DNA of 64,000 bases from Paratinospora sagittata (Eukaryota > Streptophyta > Magnoliopsida > Ranunculales > Menispermaceae): contig CM069593.1 of NCBI GenBank assembly GCA_035771175.1, forward strand, positions 42,283,741 to 42,347,740. Reading direction: 5' to 3'. The notes below the pieces were generated by a model. That model made no database searches. It worked only from the letters and a program-made list of their open reading frames with translations, and was not told the DNA's origin. How positions within the stretch are numbered: the stretch's first letter is position 1; every line of letters begins with the position of its first letter. The position numbers and the translations under genes are program-made. This document shows, one piece after another, positions 10,935-20,587 of the stretch.

Positions 10935-13900
10935 ATGTCGTTGGTTGATTACGCTTCGAGCTCTGAAGACGACGACGATATCGATCCCAAAGATAAAGAA
11001 GAAGAAGAAGAAGAAGAAGAAGAAGAAGAAGAAGAAGAAAAAGCATCAGCAGCAGCAACAACAACAACAGCAGCAGCAGAAGAGGAACCGAATGATCGAA
11101 AAGAGGATCATCCTTCCACAACCGCAACTCTCGATTCACACAACCAGTAATCATTTCTCTCTCTTTTCCTCTCAACTTCTTTCATCCATTATCTTCTGTA
11201 ACTCAATTTTGCAAAATCCTAGGGTTTTTTTTTTTTAAGTCTCGGTAATTATGTTTAGGGTTTCGAAAGCACTTTTGATAATGCAAGTAACTGCCGTACA
11301 TGATGGTTTCTTGGAAATGCTCAATAATCTCATTTTCCTCGTCTAGCTTATTGTAGGTAATGTTGGGTTTGAATGCCGTGTGTTATGACTCAAAACCAAT
11401 TTGCCAAAACCTTTTTTTTTTTTTTTTTTTTTTTTCTGATTGGAGAAGCTGGCTACCTCATTAATTCATTATTGCTTAGTAATACTATGGATGTGGCCAA
11501 GAAACAACAAAGGCAATTAGGTTGATTGATTATCCTTGAAATTGGTCGTCTCATATTTTCCTTATTCTTCTTTTGTTGAACTTGAGGATAAATTTAGGAA
11601 ATCTATTTTGTGCAGGAGCTAACTCTATACTCAGGTTTTGAAGTCTTCTCACGCGGAGTAGCCTATAAAAAAGGCCCACTCGGGAATGGAGTTAAGAGCG
11701 AAAGCTCAATTCAACTTAACCACAAACAATTAGACCTTTTTGCAACTACATGGCGGGGTCAGCTATATAAATTTGTCTTTCATGGGACCTAATATTTTAT
11801 CATATTATAAGTAGTTGTATCTTTCTTAATTATTTTAATTTATACCATTTTAGGTCTTTCCCTTTATCTTTTGTTTTCTGCTTCATGTCTAATTTTATCT
11901 TTGATTATTTTACCATATATCCGTTTTAATGTTTATATTTGCTATGCTTAAGTTGTTAACTTTTTGTTTCTTTATAACCCAACATCCTTTTCCACGGAGT
12001 TGGCCAACTGGTTGTGGGGCGACTTGGAGAACCGAAAGTACCCATGTTCGAAACTCACGACTAGTTAGATAGGGGAATAGTTGTGTTACTAATATTAAAA
12101 TGAATACTAACACTGTTTATTCTTTTAAAAAAAAATTCTTTTCCGCATAATATCTCTGACTTAATACTAGTGCTTGTAAAATTTTCTCCAAACTTTTCTT
12201 TTATTTTTATATTTTTTGGTTGAAAAGAAAACACACTATGGATTTTCTTCAAACTTTTGATTTAGCATTAACTAGGGGTGTAACCATGTAAGCAAAACTA
12301 CCAACCGCCGAACCCAATCAATCCGATTCGACCTGGTTGGGTTCGGGCAGGTTTTAAAACAAATGTCTGGTCAATTAGGTGGCCTATTAGAGCCACCCAA
12401 AGGGTCGGGTGAAAACTCGGGTCCAACCCACAAGGACTCGACATTCACCTAACTTGGCCACCATAATTTAATAACAATATATTTTGCTTAAATACCTAAT
12501 ATATAAAAGCAAAAAAATTATGTTGTAGAGAAAACTTTCCAATCCTTCCCATATGCACAATAGTGTGCTCTCTTATTGGAGAACCCACTTACATCCTATT
12601 TCTAAGATAAAAGAAAGTGAGGAGAAAGCTCCTTTTTTTTTTCTTTTATAGATGGGAGAGAACTTTCCACTTAGTCCCAACTGATGTGGAACTAAGTGGG
12701 TGAAATCTTCTTCCATGGGACTGAGGAGGGGAGGTGCTCCCCCATCCGTTTAGTCCCTTTAGTCCCACATCGGTGGGACTAAGTGGGTGAAATCTTCTCC
12801 CATGGGACTGAAGGGGGGAGGTGCTCCTCTATCCCTTTTGTCCCTTTAGTCACACCGATATGGGACTAAAGGGATGGGGGAGCACCTCCCCCCTTTAGTC
12901 TCATGGGTCAAGTTTTTCCAATCATTTAATTAAGTTTCCTTAGCTTCCTTCCTCCATTAGTAATTCAAGAGTTTCTCTTTCAATTTAGAGGTCTTTGAAA
13001 TGTAAAATTGAAGCATTTCTTTGGCCTTTTGGTTCACAATTATAATGCATTTTGAATTATAAGGTATAGATGATTAGATGGAGTGGCCACTTCAAAATAT
13101 TATGAGGTGTATATATATTATAAGGTACACACACACACACACACACATGATTTACACTATTTATTAATAAAACCTTTATAAAATTTTGTTTGTATTGCTA
13201 TTATTATTATTTTTTAGAAAAAATAATATTGTCTTTGCATGTAAGGTATAAGGTAAATATTATCTTTTTCAATAGAAATATGAGAACAACCATAAAAAAA
13301 AAAAGAAAACTATAAATTGAGAAGGAAAAAAAATTGAAAACTTATTAATTAGTTCATAAAAGTAGGTAGGTGAGAGAAAGTTGTGAAAAAAGTTGTTTGA
13401 TTAAATTACTGAAGAGGCATTATAACACATTATTTTTTATTTTAAGTTGTGGCATTATAACACAATATTTTAAGTTGTAGCAAGTTGATGCCCTAGAAAG
13501 TGGCAATAATGAGACAAATAAGATAAGTCATGCAAGCTCATTAATGCCCAAATCTAGATATCCTAACAACGGGGGTTGACTCCAGTGGTTGGGGGCAAGC
13601 GCCTCCAACCCTGAGGTTGCGAGTTCGAAATCGAACTCAAGAGACATGCCCCCCCCCCCAATATGTTGGCCAACGGTGTCAAAGGGCATTTGTGGCCGTG
13701 CCCGGAGGGATTAGTAAGGACAGAAATCCTGATACCTGCCGACCTCAGAAAAATAAAAATAAAATAAAGTATTGTTAAAACATGAGCAAAAGGCATTATT
13801 GTTCTCAAACTCCCATTTAGTCCCACATTGGTTGGGACTAAGTGAGAAAGCTCTCTCCCCTATCTATAAAAGAGGATCTTTGTCTCCACCTCCTCATACT

Positions 13901-16900
13901 CATCCTCTTTGGGTCAGTGAAGAAGATGGAAACATTCTCCTAATTGACCCATTTGCATTTTGGGTTAATTGGGTTTTTGAAATTGTAAATGCCAAGCTAG
14001 AGGGTTGGAGAGAGGCTCTAGAGTCTAAAGGGTTCAAGATTAGTAGGACTAAGACTGAATCTGTTAAATGTAATTTTAGTGGAAGTAGAAATACAAATGA
14101 AGACATGGTGAAGATTAAAAGTCAAAAAGATACCAAGGAGTATCAAGGAGTGAAAATTTTAGGTATTTAGGATCCAATATACATAAAGAAGGAGAAATAT
14201 GTGAGGATGTGAACCATAGAGTTGAATCAGGATAGACACATCTCATTGAAGTTAAAGGGAAAGTTTTATAGAGTTGCTATTAGGCCAACTATGCTATATG
14301 GTACAAAATGTTGGACAGTTAAAAACAACATGTTAACAAATTAAGTATAATAAAAATGCAAATGCTAAGATGGATATGTGGTAAAACTTTAAAAGATAAT
14401 ATTAGAAATGATCATATTCTGGAAATGGTAGAAGTAGCACCAATTGGAGATAAAATGCGAGAGAACCGACTGAGGTGTTTTGGACGTATACACGTAGCCT
14501 TTAGATGCACCAGTTAGGAAGAGTTACCTATTAACACTAGATGGTAATATTTGAGGTAGAAGTAGAGGTGGACCTAAAATAACATGTACAAAGATAATTA
14601 AGAAAGATTTAACTTCTTGTAGTTTGAATGTTGACTTAGCCTTTGATAGAGCAGAGTGGAGGAAGCAGATTTATGTAGTTGACCCCAGGTAGTTGGGAAA
14701 AAGCTTAGTTGAGTTGAGTTTGATTGTTGAAATTAAAGTTATTTGTTGGTTTCCAAGCTAAAAAAAGGGTAATAAATAAATAAAATTTAAGGCCAACTCG
14801 ACCAACCCGATTCATGCGTGGGTCGGTGGGGTTGAGCCAATGGATTTCAGCTGGTAGGCTTGCATCGGGTCTCATTTTGAGCCACCCAATCTACCCAAGT
14901 TGGGTGGGGTTTAGGCCCAAACCCGACTTAGACTCGACTCTCTTACAACTCTAGCATTATAACCTCCCTGTTTTATTTTATCAATTAATTGATTAAGTCG
15001 ATATCATCAACAAACAAAATACACTATGGAATATCATCTTGAATATGCATAGTCAATTCATTTAGAATTGGTGCAACCAACTGTGGGTTGGTTTAGCGAT
15101 TGAGTACAAGCACACCTACCCTGAAGGTCTTGAGTTCGAGATACCTCCCACCACTTGTTGGCCAATGACGTCCTTGACTGTTTGTGGCCGTGCTCTAGAG
15201 GGATTAGGGGGGATGTAAGTCTCTAATACACGCTGACCTCAAATAAAAAAAAAAAATTGCAATTGGTGCAAAGGAATGGGGTCTTATAGTTGATTCTCAT
15301 TTTGAACTATTGTAATTGAGGACTCACTAATCAGTCTAAATGGGGTTTTAGCATTGGTCTCGGTTCTTTTCTTCACTAAATTCTTTATGTAGCTCATTAC
15401 TAGGCAAACCAATCTATCTTCAACTCAATTAAAAGAGGATATATTTGTAAAAGAATCTGCAATATTAAAACGACTTTTCATTTGACTTACTTGACATCTT
15501 AAATTCCAATTTTGAAATGTTATTCATGTTGTGTCACTACTCTAATCAATGGCTGCACAAATGAATGCAATAGTCCTTCTACGTTCTTCCGAATTAGGTC
15601 CAACTTATTTTTGCCTTTTTATTTTCATAATTATTAAATTTTAATTTATTTATTTTTTCTGATGACTTGTTAGAATGGAAGTGTACTAGTGAATGAATTA
15701 GTATTTTCATATTTATTTATTTATTTTCATAATTGTGCTCATTCTTTTTGTCTCAGTTAAATTTCAGATTTAGCGTGCCCTTTTCTAAATTTTGAGCACA
15801 CGTGGAGCACATTTGTCACTGCAAATGTTACTTAAGCCCTCCTATTCCTTTACAGTTGCAATATTGTAAATGATACATTACATTGAGGATGAAATGGTAA
15901 AAAATGGCTGACAGGCCAGGAGTCCGCACACCGTGCACATGTCTAAGATGAGAAAGGATTCCATGGGATGAAGGGCAATATTGGTTTCTTTTGAAAGATG
16001 AAAGGCTGACATCAATCTCTTCAGAAGAAATGAAGAATGGTGCTGTTGGTATTTAAAAACCCTTGCGACAGATGTACTTATTGACTGTATATATCATATA
16101 GATAAATGAACTATTTATTAGTAAGAAACTTCTGTAGGAATTGTGGAATTAACAAATAGGAACATTCTTGATGTCTAGTGTTGTATTGTCACTGTACCAA
16201 GCATATACTGATAGGCTGGGATATTCAGGTATCTGGTATTGTATTTCATGCACATTGGAAACTTCACAAGTTCCTTTATTTATTTATTTATGGTCTATAT
16301 GTACCCCTGTAGAAGAACAATGTTCTTCTCCCTTACCTAATCATTGTCTTTGATTGAAAGTTTCTTCTATTTGTAGGTCCTTATCTTCATCTTATCAGCA
16401 ATCCGGTGGTTATCCACATTCATCAATTGCTAATGTCGAGAAACTTCCAGATGCCTCACTACTTCTAAATTCACCTACTTTCTCATCTCATCAAGTCAGT
16501 GCCAATGACCACACTTCTAGAGTTACAGCTGCTATGGCAGAAAGTGCATCAAGGAAGAGAGAATTCAATGTGTCCGCTTCATCTTTTCCTCGTGGCAAAT
16601 ATCCCAAGGGGAACTTGCCAAGCTCAAGAAATGTACCAAAGAGTGCTGGTGGCGCACTTGTTCCACCCCAACTCAGTGGAAGGTTAGTTTATGATTTTGT
16701 CTCTAGGTGTCTCAAGTTCTGTTCGTATATCATTCCACTGATTCCTTTTAATTTTTTAATTTTTATAAAATCTTGGGATGCATGAAAATTGTCAAAATAA
16801 GTTGCACTTGGGATAGGTTAGTCAATTAAGTCTTTTAACTTACTAATTTTTAACAAAAGTAATATAAACTAGAATCCTGGCTTTGGTGCATGATAAAATT

Positions 16901-18439
16901 CAGAGGCCTATAAGCTTGAAGATGGAGGTTTGAGTCTTGAGAGTAGTTACATTGTTCAAAAAATGCCAATAGTTGGGACCATGTCCAATCTAAATCCTCA
17001 CATCAGCGACATTAGATAACGACTGTAAGAAGCAACTGAGTCATGAAATGTCTTAAAAATATAATGGCATGGTTTTATTGGATTGTTAAAGTAGAGATGT
17101 ATTTATAGAATGTTGTATAAAAAATGCATCTTTGATAATATAGAGTGCTGCTTCGATAATGGCATGTAACTATACGGTAGCATGGAGATCCATTTTTTCT
17201 TTTAATTTCTTGAACACTTGGGTGCCACGTACTATTAGTTCAAATTATTTTAATTGTTTAAAGTATTCATTTTGGACTATAGAAAAGAATTAGCAGTCTA
17301 AGGATTCTTTGATTTGATGGAACTGGATGATCTTTTTTCACCAGTGGGCTGATCATTAAGGTTTAATTAAAATCATCGAATGTAATACATAAACTATATT
17401 ATTTAATTGATGGACTATACTTGCATTAAAAATCCAAATGGGTAATGAGGGTTATTGCTTGGTAGGTTTTTTAATGGAGTAAAGCAAGTGTACGGATAAT
17501 GTAATTTAGAATACTCTTCTGCTTCAAAAAGTGTTGGGCATTTGAAATTTTTTGTTATTAAGTACATTTGGCTTGATAGATTAATTAAGAGGACCCATAG
17601 CTTGTTGTAATCTTTGCTCCTAAGGCAGATAGCAATGTTGCATTTGGATTCTCTTAGATTAGTAAATTATTCTATTCAAATTTGACTTTATTTGTTTGCA
17701 CTATGCGAATAGTAAAACAGTTTTAATTAGGCAAACTTAGTGAGCAATTATGGTTTATATTCTTTTGCCAACTTTTAATTCGTCTTCTATTTCTACTTAA
17801 TTACCTGCCATCAAGACATTGAATGACAAATTTCGAGGAGTGGAATAAAACATTGCATGTGGTTTGGCTATTATGAAGATAGACTTTTCATTATAGGTTG
17901 ATAAGCCTGAGAAACCCATAGATCACACTTGTACAGATGTTAGGGCATTTTATGACAAATGGGTCATCAAACAGGCTTTTTTTTTTTTTAACTATGTGAC
18001 TGTCTATGTCAAAACAATTAAGAGCAGCATTTCAAAAACGGAAAATGCTGAAGAGTTCTTGGAAACTATGGGAAAGAAATTTAAGGTTTTTGACAAGGTT
18101 AAAAAACAAACTATATGAGACAATTGACTAACACTACGTATAATGGTGTTTTGGGGGCGTGTGATCATATTTTGAAGTTGACTAATGTTGCGATTTAGCT
18201 GAAAGATATGAGGGTCAACGCCAGTTTTTTTTTGAGACATTTTAGCCTCAATTTTTCTATGTACCACACACTACTAGTAGTTGTCAATGCCACTTTTTTT
18301 TTCTTTTTGTTAGTCAAAGTGAAAAATGTTGGAATCAGATATGCTGATGTCTGTTTTCACTGTTTGCAGGAGCAATGTTGTAACAGAAGATATGGGCAAG
18401 CTGTTTGTGAAAAAAGCTACTAATCTTTCCTCTCACTAG
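10935..18439 (+). CDS. three-exon gene for a small acidic protein of unknown function
   Basis: Coding exons are 10935-11146, 16377-16682 and 18370-18439, giving 588 bases and 195 residues. The reading is supported by GT/AG sites in the same phase at both introns. Exon 1 ends with two bases of a Gln codon finished by the first base of exon 2. Exon 2 ends with AG, completed by G of exon 3 to give Arg. The product starts [15 protein letters not shown], followed by 14 Glu and an Ala/Thr-rich stretch. The middle is Ser-rich ('[11 protein letters not shown]', '[11 protein letters not shown]'). The C-terminus reads '[20 protein letters not shown]'. I recall similar uncharacterised plant proteins with this C-terminus but know no function. 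There is no signal peptide or membrane segment; the acidic and basic low-complexity stretches suggest a soluble, largely disordered protein. Introns of about 5.2 and 1.7 kb are loaded with transposons. Confidence 0.82.
10998..11039 (+). repeat. (GAA)14 coding microsatellite
   Basis: Fourteen uninterrupted GAA codons encode a poly-Glu run in exon 1. They are followed by a second trinucleotide-repeat stretch (GCA/ACA/GCA) encoding Ala and Thr at about 11043-11081. Length variation between alleles would add or remove residues without frameshift. Confidence 0.95.
11985..12115 (+). mobile_element. candidate tRNA-derived SINE
   Basis: A box-A-like TGGCCAACTGG near 12001 and a box-B-like GTTCGAAAC at 12046-12054 are spaced as in tRNA-related SINEs. 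The copy lies inside intron 1. A second, different SINE type occurs at 13562 and 15073. Confidence 0.4.
12643..12697 (-). promoter_or_regulatory. U-snRNA-promoter-like module (USE-like + TATA), minus strand
   Basis: On the minus strand AGTTCCACATCA resembles the plant upstream sequence element (RTCCCACATCG) of U-snRNA genes. It is followed 31 bp later by TATAAAAG. The intervening sequence matches the module at 13819 closely, so both belong to one repeat family in opposite orientation. Confidence 0.4.
12757..12784. repeat. palindrome containing a U-snRNA USE-like motif
   Basis: The near-perfect palindrome TTAGTCCCACATCGGTGGGA and following bases contains AGTCCCACATCG, an exact match to the plant U-snRNA upstream element consensus as I remember it. 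No TATA box stands at the usual distance on either strand. Confidence 0.5.
12800..12907. repeat. long hairpin (about 48-bp stem)
   Basis: The sequence from 'catgggactgaagggg' to about 12851 is repeated in inverse from about 12860 to 12907, around a loop of roughly 10 bases. There are only a few mismatches. Parts of the arms also occur directly repeated at 12700-12745. Transcripts through this intron would fold into a strong stem. Confidence 0.75.
13127..13147. repeat. (AC)n microsatellite
   Basis: About ten AC dinucleotides following a short TA-rich stretch. Confidence 0.85.
13562..13772 (+). mobile_element. tRNA-derived SINE, copy 1
   Basis: A box-A-like region 'actccagtggttgggg' near 13579 and box B GAGTTCGAAATC at 13621-13632 form a Pol III promoter. 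The body contains 'gttggccaa', 'ttgtggccgtgc' and 'ggagggattag' and ends 'gacctca' followed by an A-rich tail. The same body and tail recur at 15073-15256, which supports a repeat family. A run of 11 C sits at 13650-13660. Confidence 0.7.
13819..13872 (+). promoter_or_regulatory. U-snRNA-promoter-like module (USE-like + TATA)
   Basis: AGTCCCACATTG (13819-13830) differs by one base from the plant U-snRNA upstream element. A TATAAAAG box begins at 13865, 34 bp after it. That spacing matches Pol II-type plant U-snRNA promoters (about 33-34 bp). The sequence downstream is not a recognisable snRNA and leads into an RTE LINE fragment about 40 bp later. Confidence 0.45.
13914..14735 (+). mobile_element. 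RTE-clade LINE 3' fragment
   Basis: This degenerate coding sequence matches the end of an RTE-type reverse transcriptase as remembered: '[16 protein letters not shown]', 'SRTKTE', 'LKGKFYR', 'RPTMLYGT', 'MLRWICGK', 'DRAEWRK' in order. It ends with the characteristic tail 'ttgggaaaaagcttagttga' and short GAGTT repeats. Frameshifts and stops separate these blocks, and the catalytic domain upstream is missing. It lies nested inside the hAT-like composite in intron 1. Confidence 0.75.
15073..15256 (+). mobile_element. tRNA-derived SINE, copy 2
   Basis: Box B GAGTTCGAGAT is at 15132-15142, and the downstream body shares 'gttggccaatg', 'ttgtggccgtgc', 'gagggattag' and 'tgacctcaa' with the copy at 13562. 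It ends in a run of A. The two copies differ by many substitutions, so neither is recent. Confidence 0.65.
16860..17035 (+). mobile_element. possible SINE-like repeat
   Basis: The 'gaggtttgagtcttgag' stretch near 16926 is box-B-like, and upstream 'ctttggtgcatgat' could be a decayed box A. No second copy exists in the window and no tail is seen, so the call is weak. Confidence 0.25.
17815..18290 (+). pseudogene. Ty1/copia gag remnant in intron 2
   Basis: The plus-strand translation shows, across several frames, 'LNDKFRGVE', '[10 protein letters not shown]', 'RAFYDKWV', '[12 protein letters not shown]' and 'FLRHFSLNF'. This is the order of conserved blocks in copia gag (UBN2-type) proteins. 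Stops and frameshifts are frequent. It sits about 80 bp upstream of the exon 3 acceptor without disturbing it. Confidence 0.6.
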
Positions 18440-18740
18440 GAGCTACTGCACATGCTATACTTTTTGTGATTAATGTTGTTGCATCTTTTAATGTTGTTGT
18501 AAAAATGCGATAACAAATTCATCTAGATTTTGTTGATGTATTAAAATTTGTTTATGTTCAAAGTTTCATGCTTCTTGGTAGATTCATTTGGACCTGTCTT
18601 TAACTTATACAGAAGAACTTGTGGGCCTTGCTTGAACTTCTACAAGAAGACTTGTGTTACGGTTATGTCGGGACATACACCGTCACTTAAGAATAGAATT
18701 CGAGAAGTTTTGTCTCAATCGAATGTGGCAATTTTGTAAA
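18440..18740 (+). other. 3' UTR and downstream region of the three-exon gene
   Basis: Sequence after the stop codon. It is T-rich with no coding motif; a 63-codon open frame here is not considered real. A definite polyadenylation signal could not be assigned. Confidence 0.4.
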
Positions 18741-18744
18741 TATG

Positions 18745-19000
18745 GCTCAGTATGATTGACCTTACATTTTGATGTTTTTTTTTGAAAATAAGTCAAAAGC
18801 TTAACATCTACTTTGGAGAGGAGTAGTTGTCCAACTCTCCTTTATGGCCAATACTTGGCCATATATAGGATATTTTCTTGGTGCAACTCTAAGGGTCGAC
18901 TACCATCATCTTGAAGGGGGTAATAGTAGTTTCTATAGCATTTGGATAGGTTATAGGACACTACTATCGGGTTAGTAGTGCGGGGTTCATTGGTACGTAG
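18745..19000 (+). mobile_element. 5' part of an older LTR, split by a chromovirus insertion
   Basis: The sequence up to 19000 continues directly at 29768 once the 10.8-kb element and one CGTAG duplication are removed. The joined sequence ends at 30103 with CATGACA and is followed by a tRNA-iMet primer-binding site at 30107. I therefore read it as one plus-strand LTR. A TATA-like stretch (ccatatatagga) is near 18858-18869. Its left terminus was not located, so the start is approximate. Confidence 0.5.
18996..19000. repeat. target-site duplication CGTAG (left)
   Basis: CGTAG directly precedes the TG of the left LTR and is repeated exactly at 29763-29767 after the CA of the right LTR. This proves that the two LTRs belong to one integration event. 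Confidence 0.92.
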
Positions 19001-20080
19001 TGTAACACCCCGCCCGGACGCGCCTAAACCGGCGGTACACTCACGGACGGGGCGTGCATTTGGAATAATTACAATGGTAATAACAGAGTGCGCAGCGAAA
19101 ATACAGTATACAGTACAAATCTGATTTCATATAATTCAGAATACTTTTGTATATAAAATGGTCAAGGGAACATACTCCCAAAATCTCCAATGATTCATAC
19201 AAAGGGTACAAAATGTGGGTCCCATAATCTGCACCCAATCCACCCTAATTTCCTGTGAAAGATTTGATAATATTGGAGTGAGCTTAACGCGCTCAGTGGG
19301 TAAATAGTGCATGAGTATAACAATTAATAAAGCATACTTCAATATCAAATATCTTAAATACACATGTGAGCATCATAATCAATCAATATGAATGTATGCA
19401 TGACACCGTCACGTATTAATGGTTTGATGAGCGTACATCGTCTGAGTTCACGTACAGGTGTCCTTCCCTGGGCGTAGCCAGGTTCTCACTGTACGTCCCT
19501 CCTCAGGAACGATGCTCTAGATTCACGTACTGATGTCCCTCCCCGGCGTAGCCGAGTTCTCATGTACGTCCCTCTCCAGAGAAATAATATGAATAGTGAG
19601 CAATGCTTCTAACTATTCTATGAGTCATAAACCATATACGTCCCTAGGTGGTGATATGTATGATGCCAATGCATGAACTAGTCTAGTCTACTGGTCTGGT
19701 CTTTTCTTGACATTTAGACTGACTTTGGCAACGTCTGGTGATCCTTATCAGGGTCGGTATCACGACGTGTAAAGTTAGGACATTCAGGTCATAAACATTA
19801 TTGACATAATGCAGTGTAAATGAATAGTAGACATAATAATAATTGAATGTAAACTTTAATAAAAGTTATGAAACACGCAAACCTATGTTTCGTTCCCCAC
19901 CTTCAGATAAAAACTTCTTATTTCTGATCTGGCGCTTTCCTCCGGACAGAACTTCGTCGCACCGTACCGAGAGTCTCGTTCAGAGAGTCTCAAAAACTAA
20001 AAACTTAAAATGAGTGGAAAGAGAAGGAAAATCATAAGGAGAGTGATTTTGGTGTGAGAAATGAGAATGAGGAGGGTTCC

Positions 20081-20090
20081 TTATATAGAG
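20081..20090 (-). promoter_or_regulatory. LTR core promoter (TATA box)
   Basis: In element sense CTCTATATAAGG follows the repeat array within 10 bp. It is perfectly kept in the other LTR at about 29602-29613. The same-strand sequence downstream would be the start of R/U5. Confidence 0.65.
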
Positions 20091-20097
20091 ATTTTTG

Positions 20098-20285
20098 GCG
20101 CCTGAACGTTCTGGCATTGCGCCTGAACGTTCTGGCATTGCGCCTGAACGTTCTGGCATTGCGCCTGAACGTTCTGGCATTGCGCCTGAACGTTCTGGCA
20201 TGCGCCTGAACGTTCTGGCATTGCGCCTGAACGTTCTGGCATTGCGCCTGAACGTTCTGGCATGCGCCTGAACGTTCTGGCGTTG
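20098..20285 (-). repeat. 21-bp U3 minisatellite, nine copies
   Basis: The unit cgcctgaacgttctggcattg is repeated nine times, two copies being 20 bp with 'catg' instead of 'cattg'. Each unit contains the palindrome GAACGTTC. The array lies immediately upstream, in element sense, of the TATA box. It translates as an apparent MPERSGA repeat protein in one frame, which is an artefact. The partner LTR has only four copies. Confidence 0.95.
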
Positions 20286-20350
20286 CCCAAGTAGTAAATT
20301 TTTTAATTTTTTAATTTTTTAATTTTTTTTGTGAAATACAGAGTATTATA

Positions 20351-20366
20351 CTCTACCCCCCTTAAA
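20351..20366 (-). promoter_or_regulatory. polypurine tract
   Basis: In element sense TTTAAGGGGGGTAGAG directly precedes the 3' LTR. This is the position and composition of the plus-strand primer for retroelement reverse transcription. Confidence 0.85.
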
Positions 20367-20587
20367 GGGATTTCGCCCTCGAAATCAAGTCAAGTATGGA
20401 TGAGGGGTATGGCTTGCGAAGTAGCTGCAGGTTGCTAAGGAGCCACTGCGTGTGTGCATCATAATATCCATTGATATGATTTTCAGGCATCTGCGTAGTT
20501 ATGCAAGTGAAACAATGTATGAAGAGAGGTGTAAACAATGTTTCATCCTGGTATTTATAAGTGAAAATAATACAATGGATCATATCA

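Larger units (their letters stand above)
12273..14953. mobile_element. hAT-like inverted-repeat composite element
   Basis: The left end reads TAGGGGTGTAA and the right end is the imperfect inverse TTACAACTCTA (9 of 11 matching). The flanking 8-mers GCATTAAC (12265-12272) and GCATTATA (14954-14961) agree at 6 of 8 positions, the size expected for hAT target duplications. Both subterminal regions are rich in GGGTTGGG/CCCAACC-type motifs. No transposase was recognised inside. It has itself received a SINE (13562), an RTE LINE fragment (13914) and hairpin-rich sequence, so it is old. It could alternatively be a chance pairing of short ends, but terminal repeats, spacer size and subterminal motifs agree. 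Confidence 0.5.
11147..16376 (+). other. intron 1 of the three-exon gene, transposon-loaded
   Basis: The intron starts with GTAATC and ends with a T-rich tract and TTTGTAG. Its phase fits both neighbours. At 5.2 kb it is long for a plant intron, and much of it is accounted for by a hAT-like composite (12273-14953) and SINE copies. A T homopolymer of about 27 lies near 11411-11437. The stretch 11240-11980 and 15260-16376 hold no recognised element. Confidence 0.75.
16683..18369 (+). other. intron 2 of the three-exon gene
   Basis: Starts GTTAGT and ends TTTGCAG, with phase matching exons 2 and 3. It contains a possible SINE-like stretch (16865-17035) and a copia gag remnant close to the acceptor. 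Nothing was recognised at 17040-17810. Confidence 0.8.
19001..20350 (-). repeat. 3' LTR of the chromovirus
   Basis: 1350 bp. In element sense it starts at 20350 and ends at 19001 with ...GGGGTGTTACA. The first base pair is mutated: it reads TATAATACTC, whereas the other LTR reads TGTAATACTC. It is longer than its partner, mainly because it holds nine copies of a 21-bp minisatellite. It carries a TATA box at 20081-20089 (sense CTATATAAGG) just downstream of the minisatellite. Confidence 0.93.

Noticed and set aside
10885..11238. Open frames overlapping exon 1 on both strands (Leu-rich and Lys/Gln-rich)
   Set aside because: They are frame shadows of the GAA and GCA repeats; only the frame starting at 10935 splices in phase to the other exons.
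13819..13914. A true U-snRNA gene downstream of the USE-TATA module
   Set aside because: The sequence after the TATA box shows no recognisable U1-U6 snRNA body or 3' box, and runs into an RTE LINE fragment.
20098..20285. CRISPR-like array
   Set aside because: The repeats are directly adjacent without spacers, in a plant LTR.
19980..20290. Open frames on the minus strand encoding MPERSGA or CQNVQAQ repeats
   Set aside because: They are translations of the 21-bp LTR minisatellite, whose unit length is a multiple of three; they lie in U3 and the copy number changes between LTRs.
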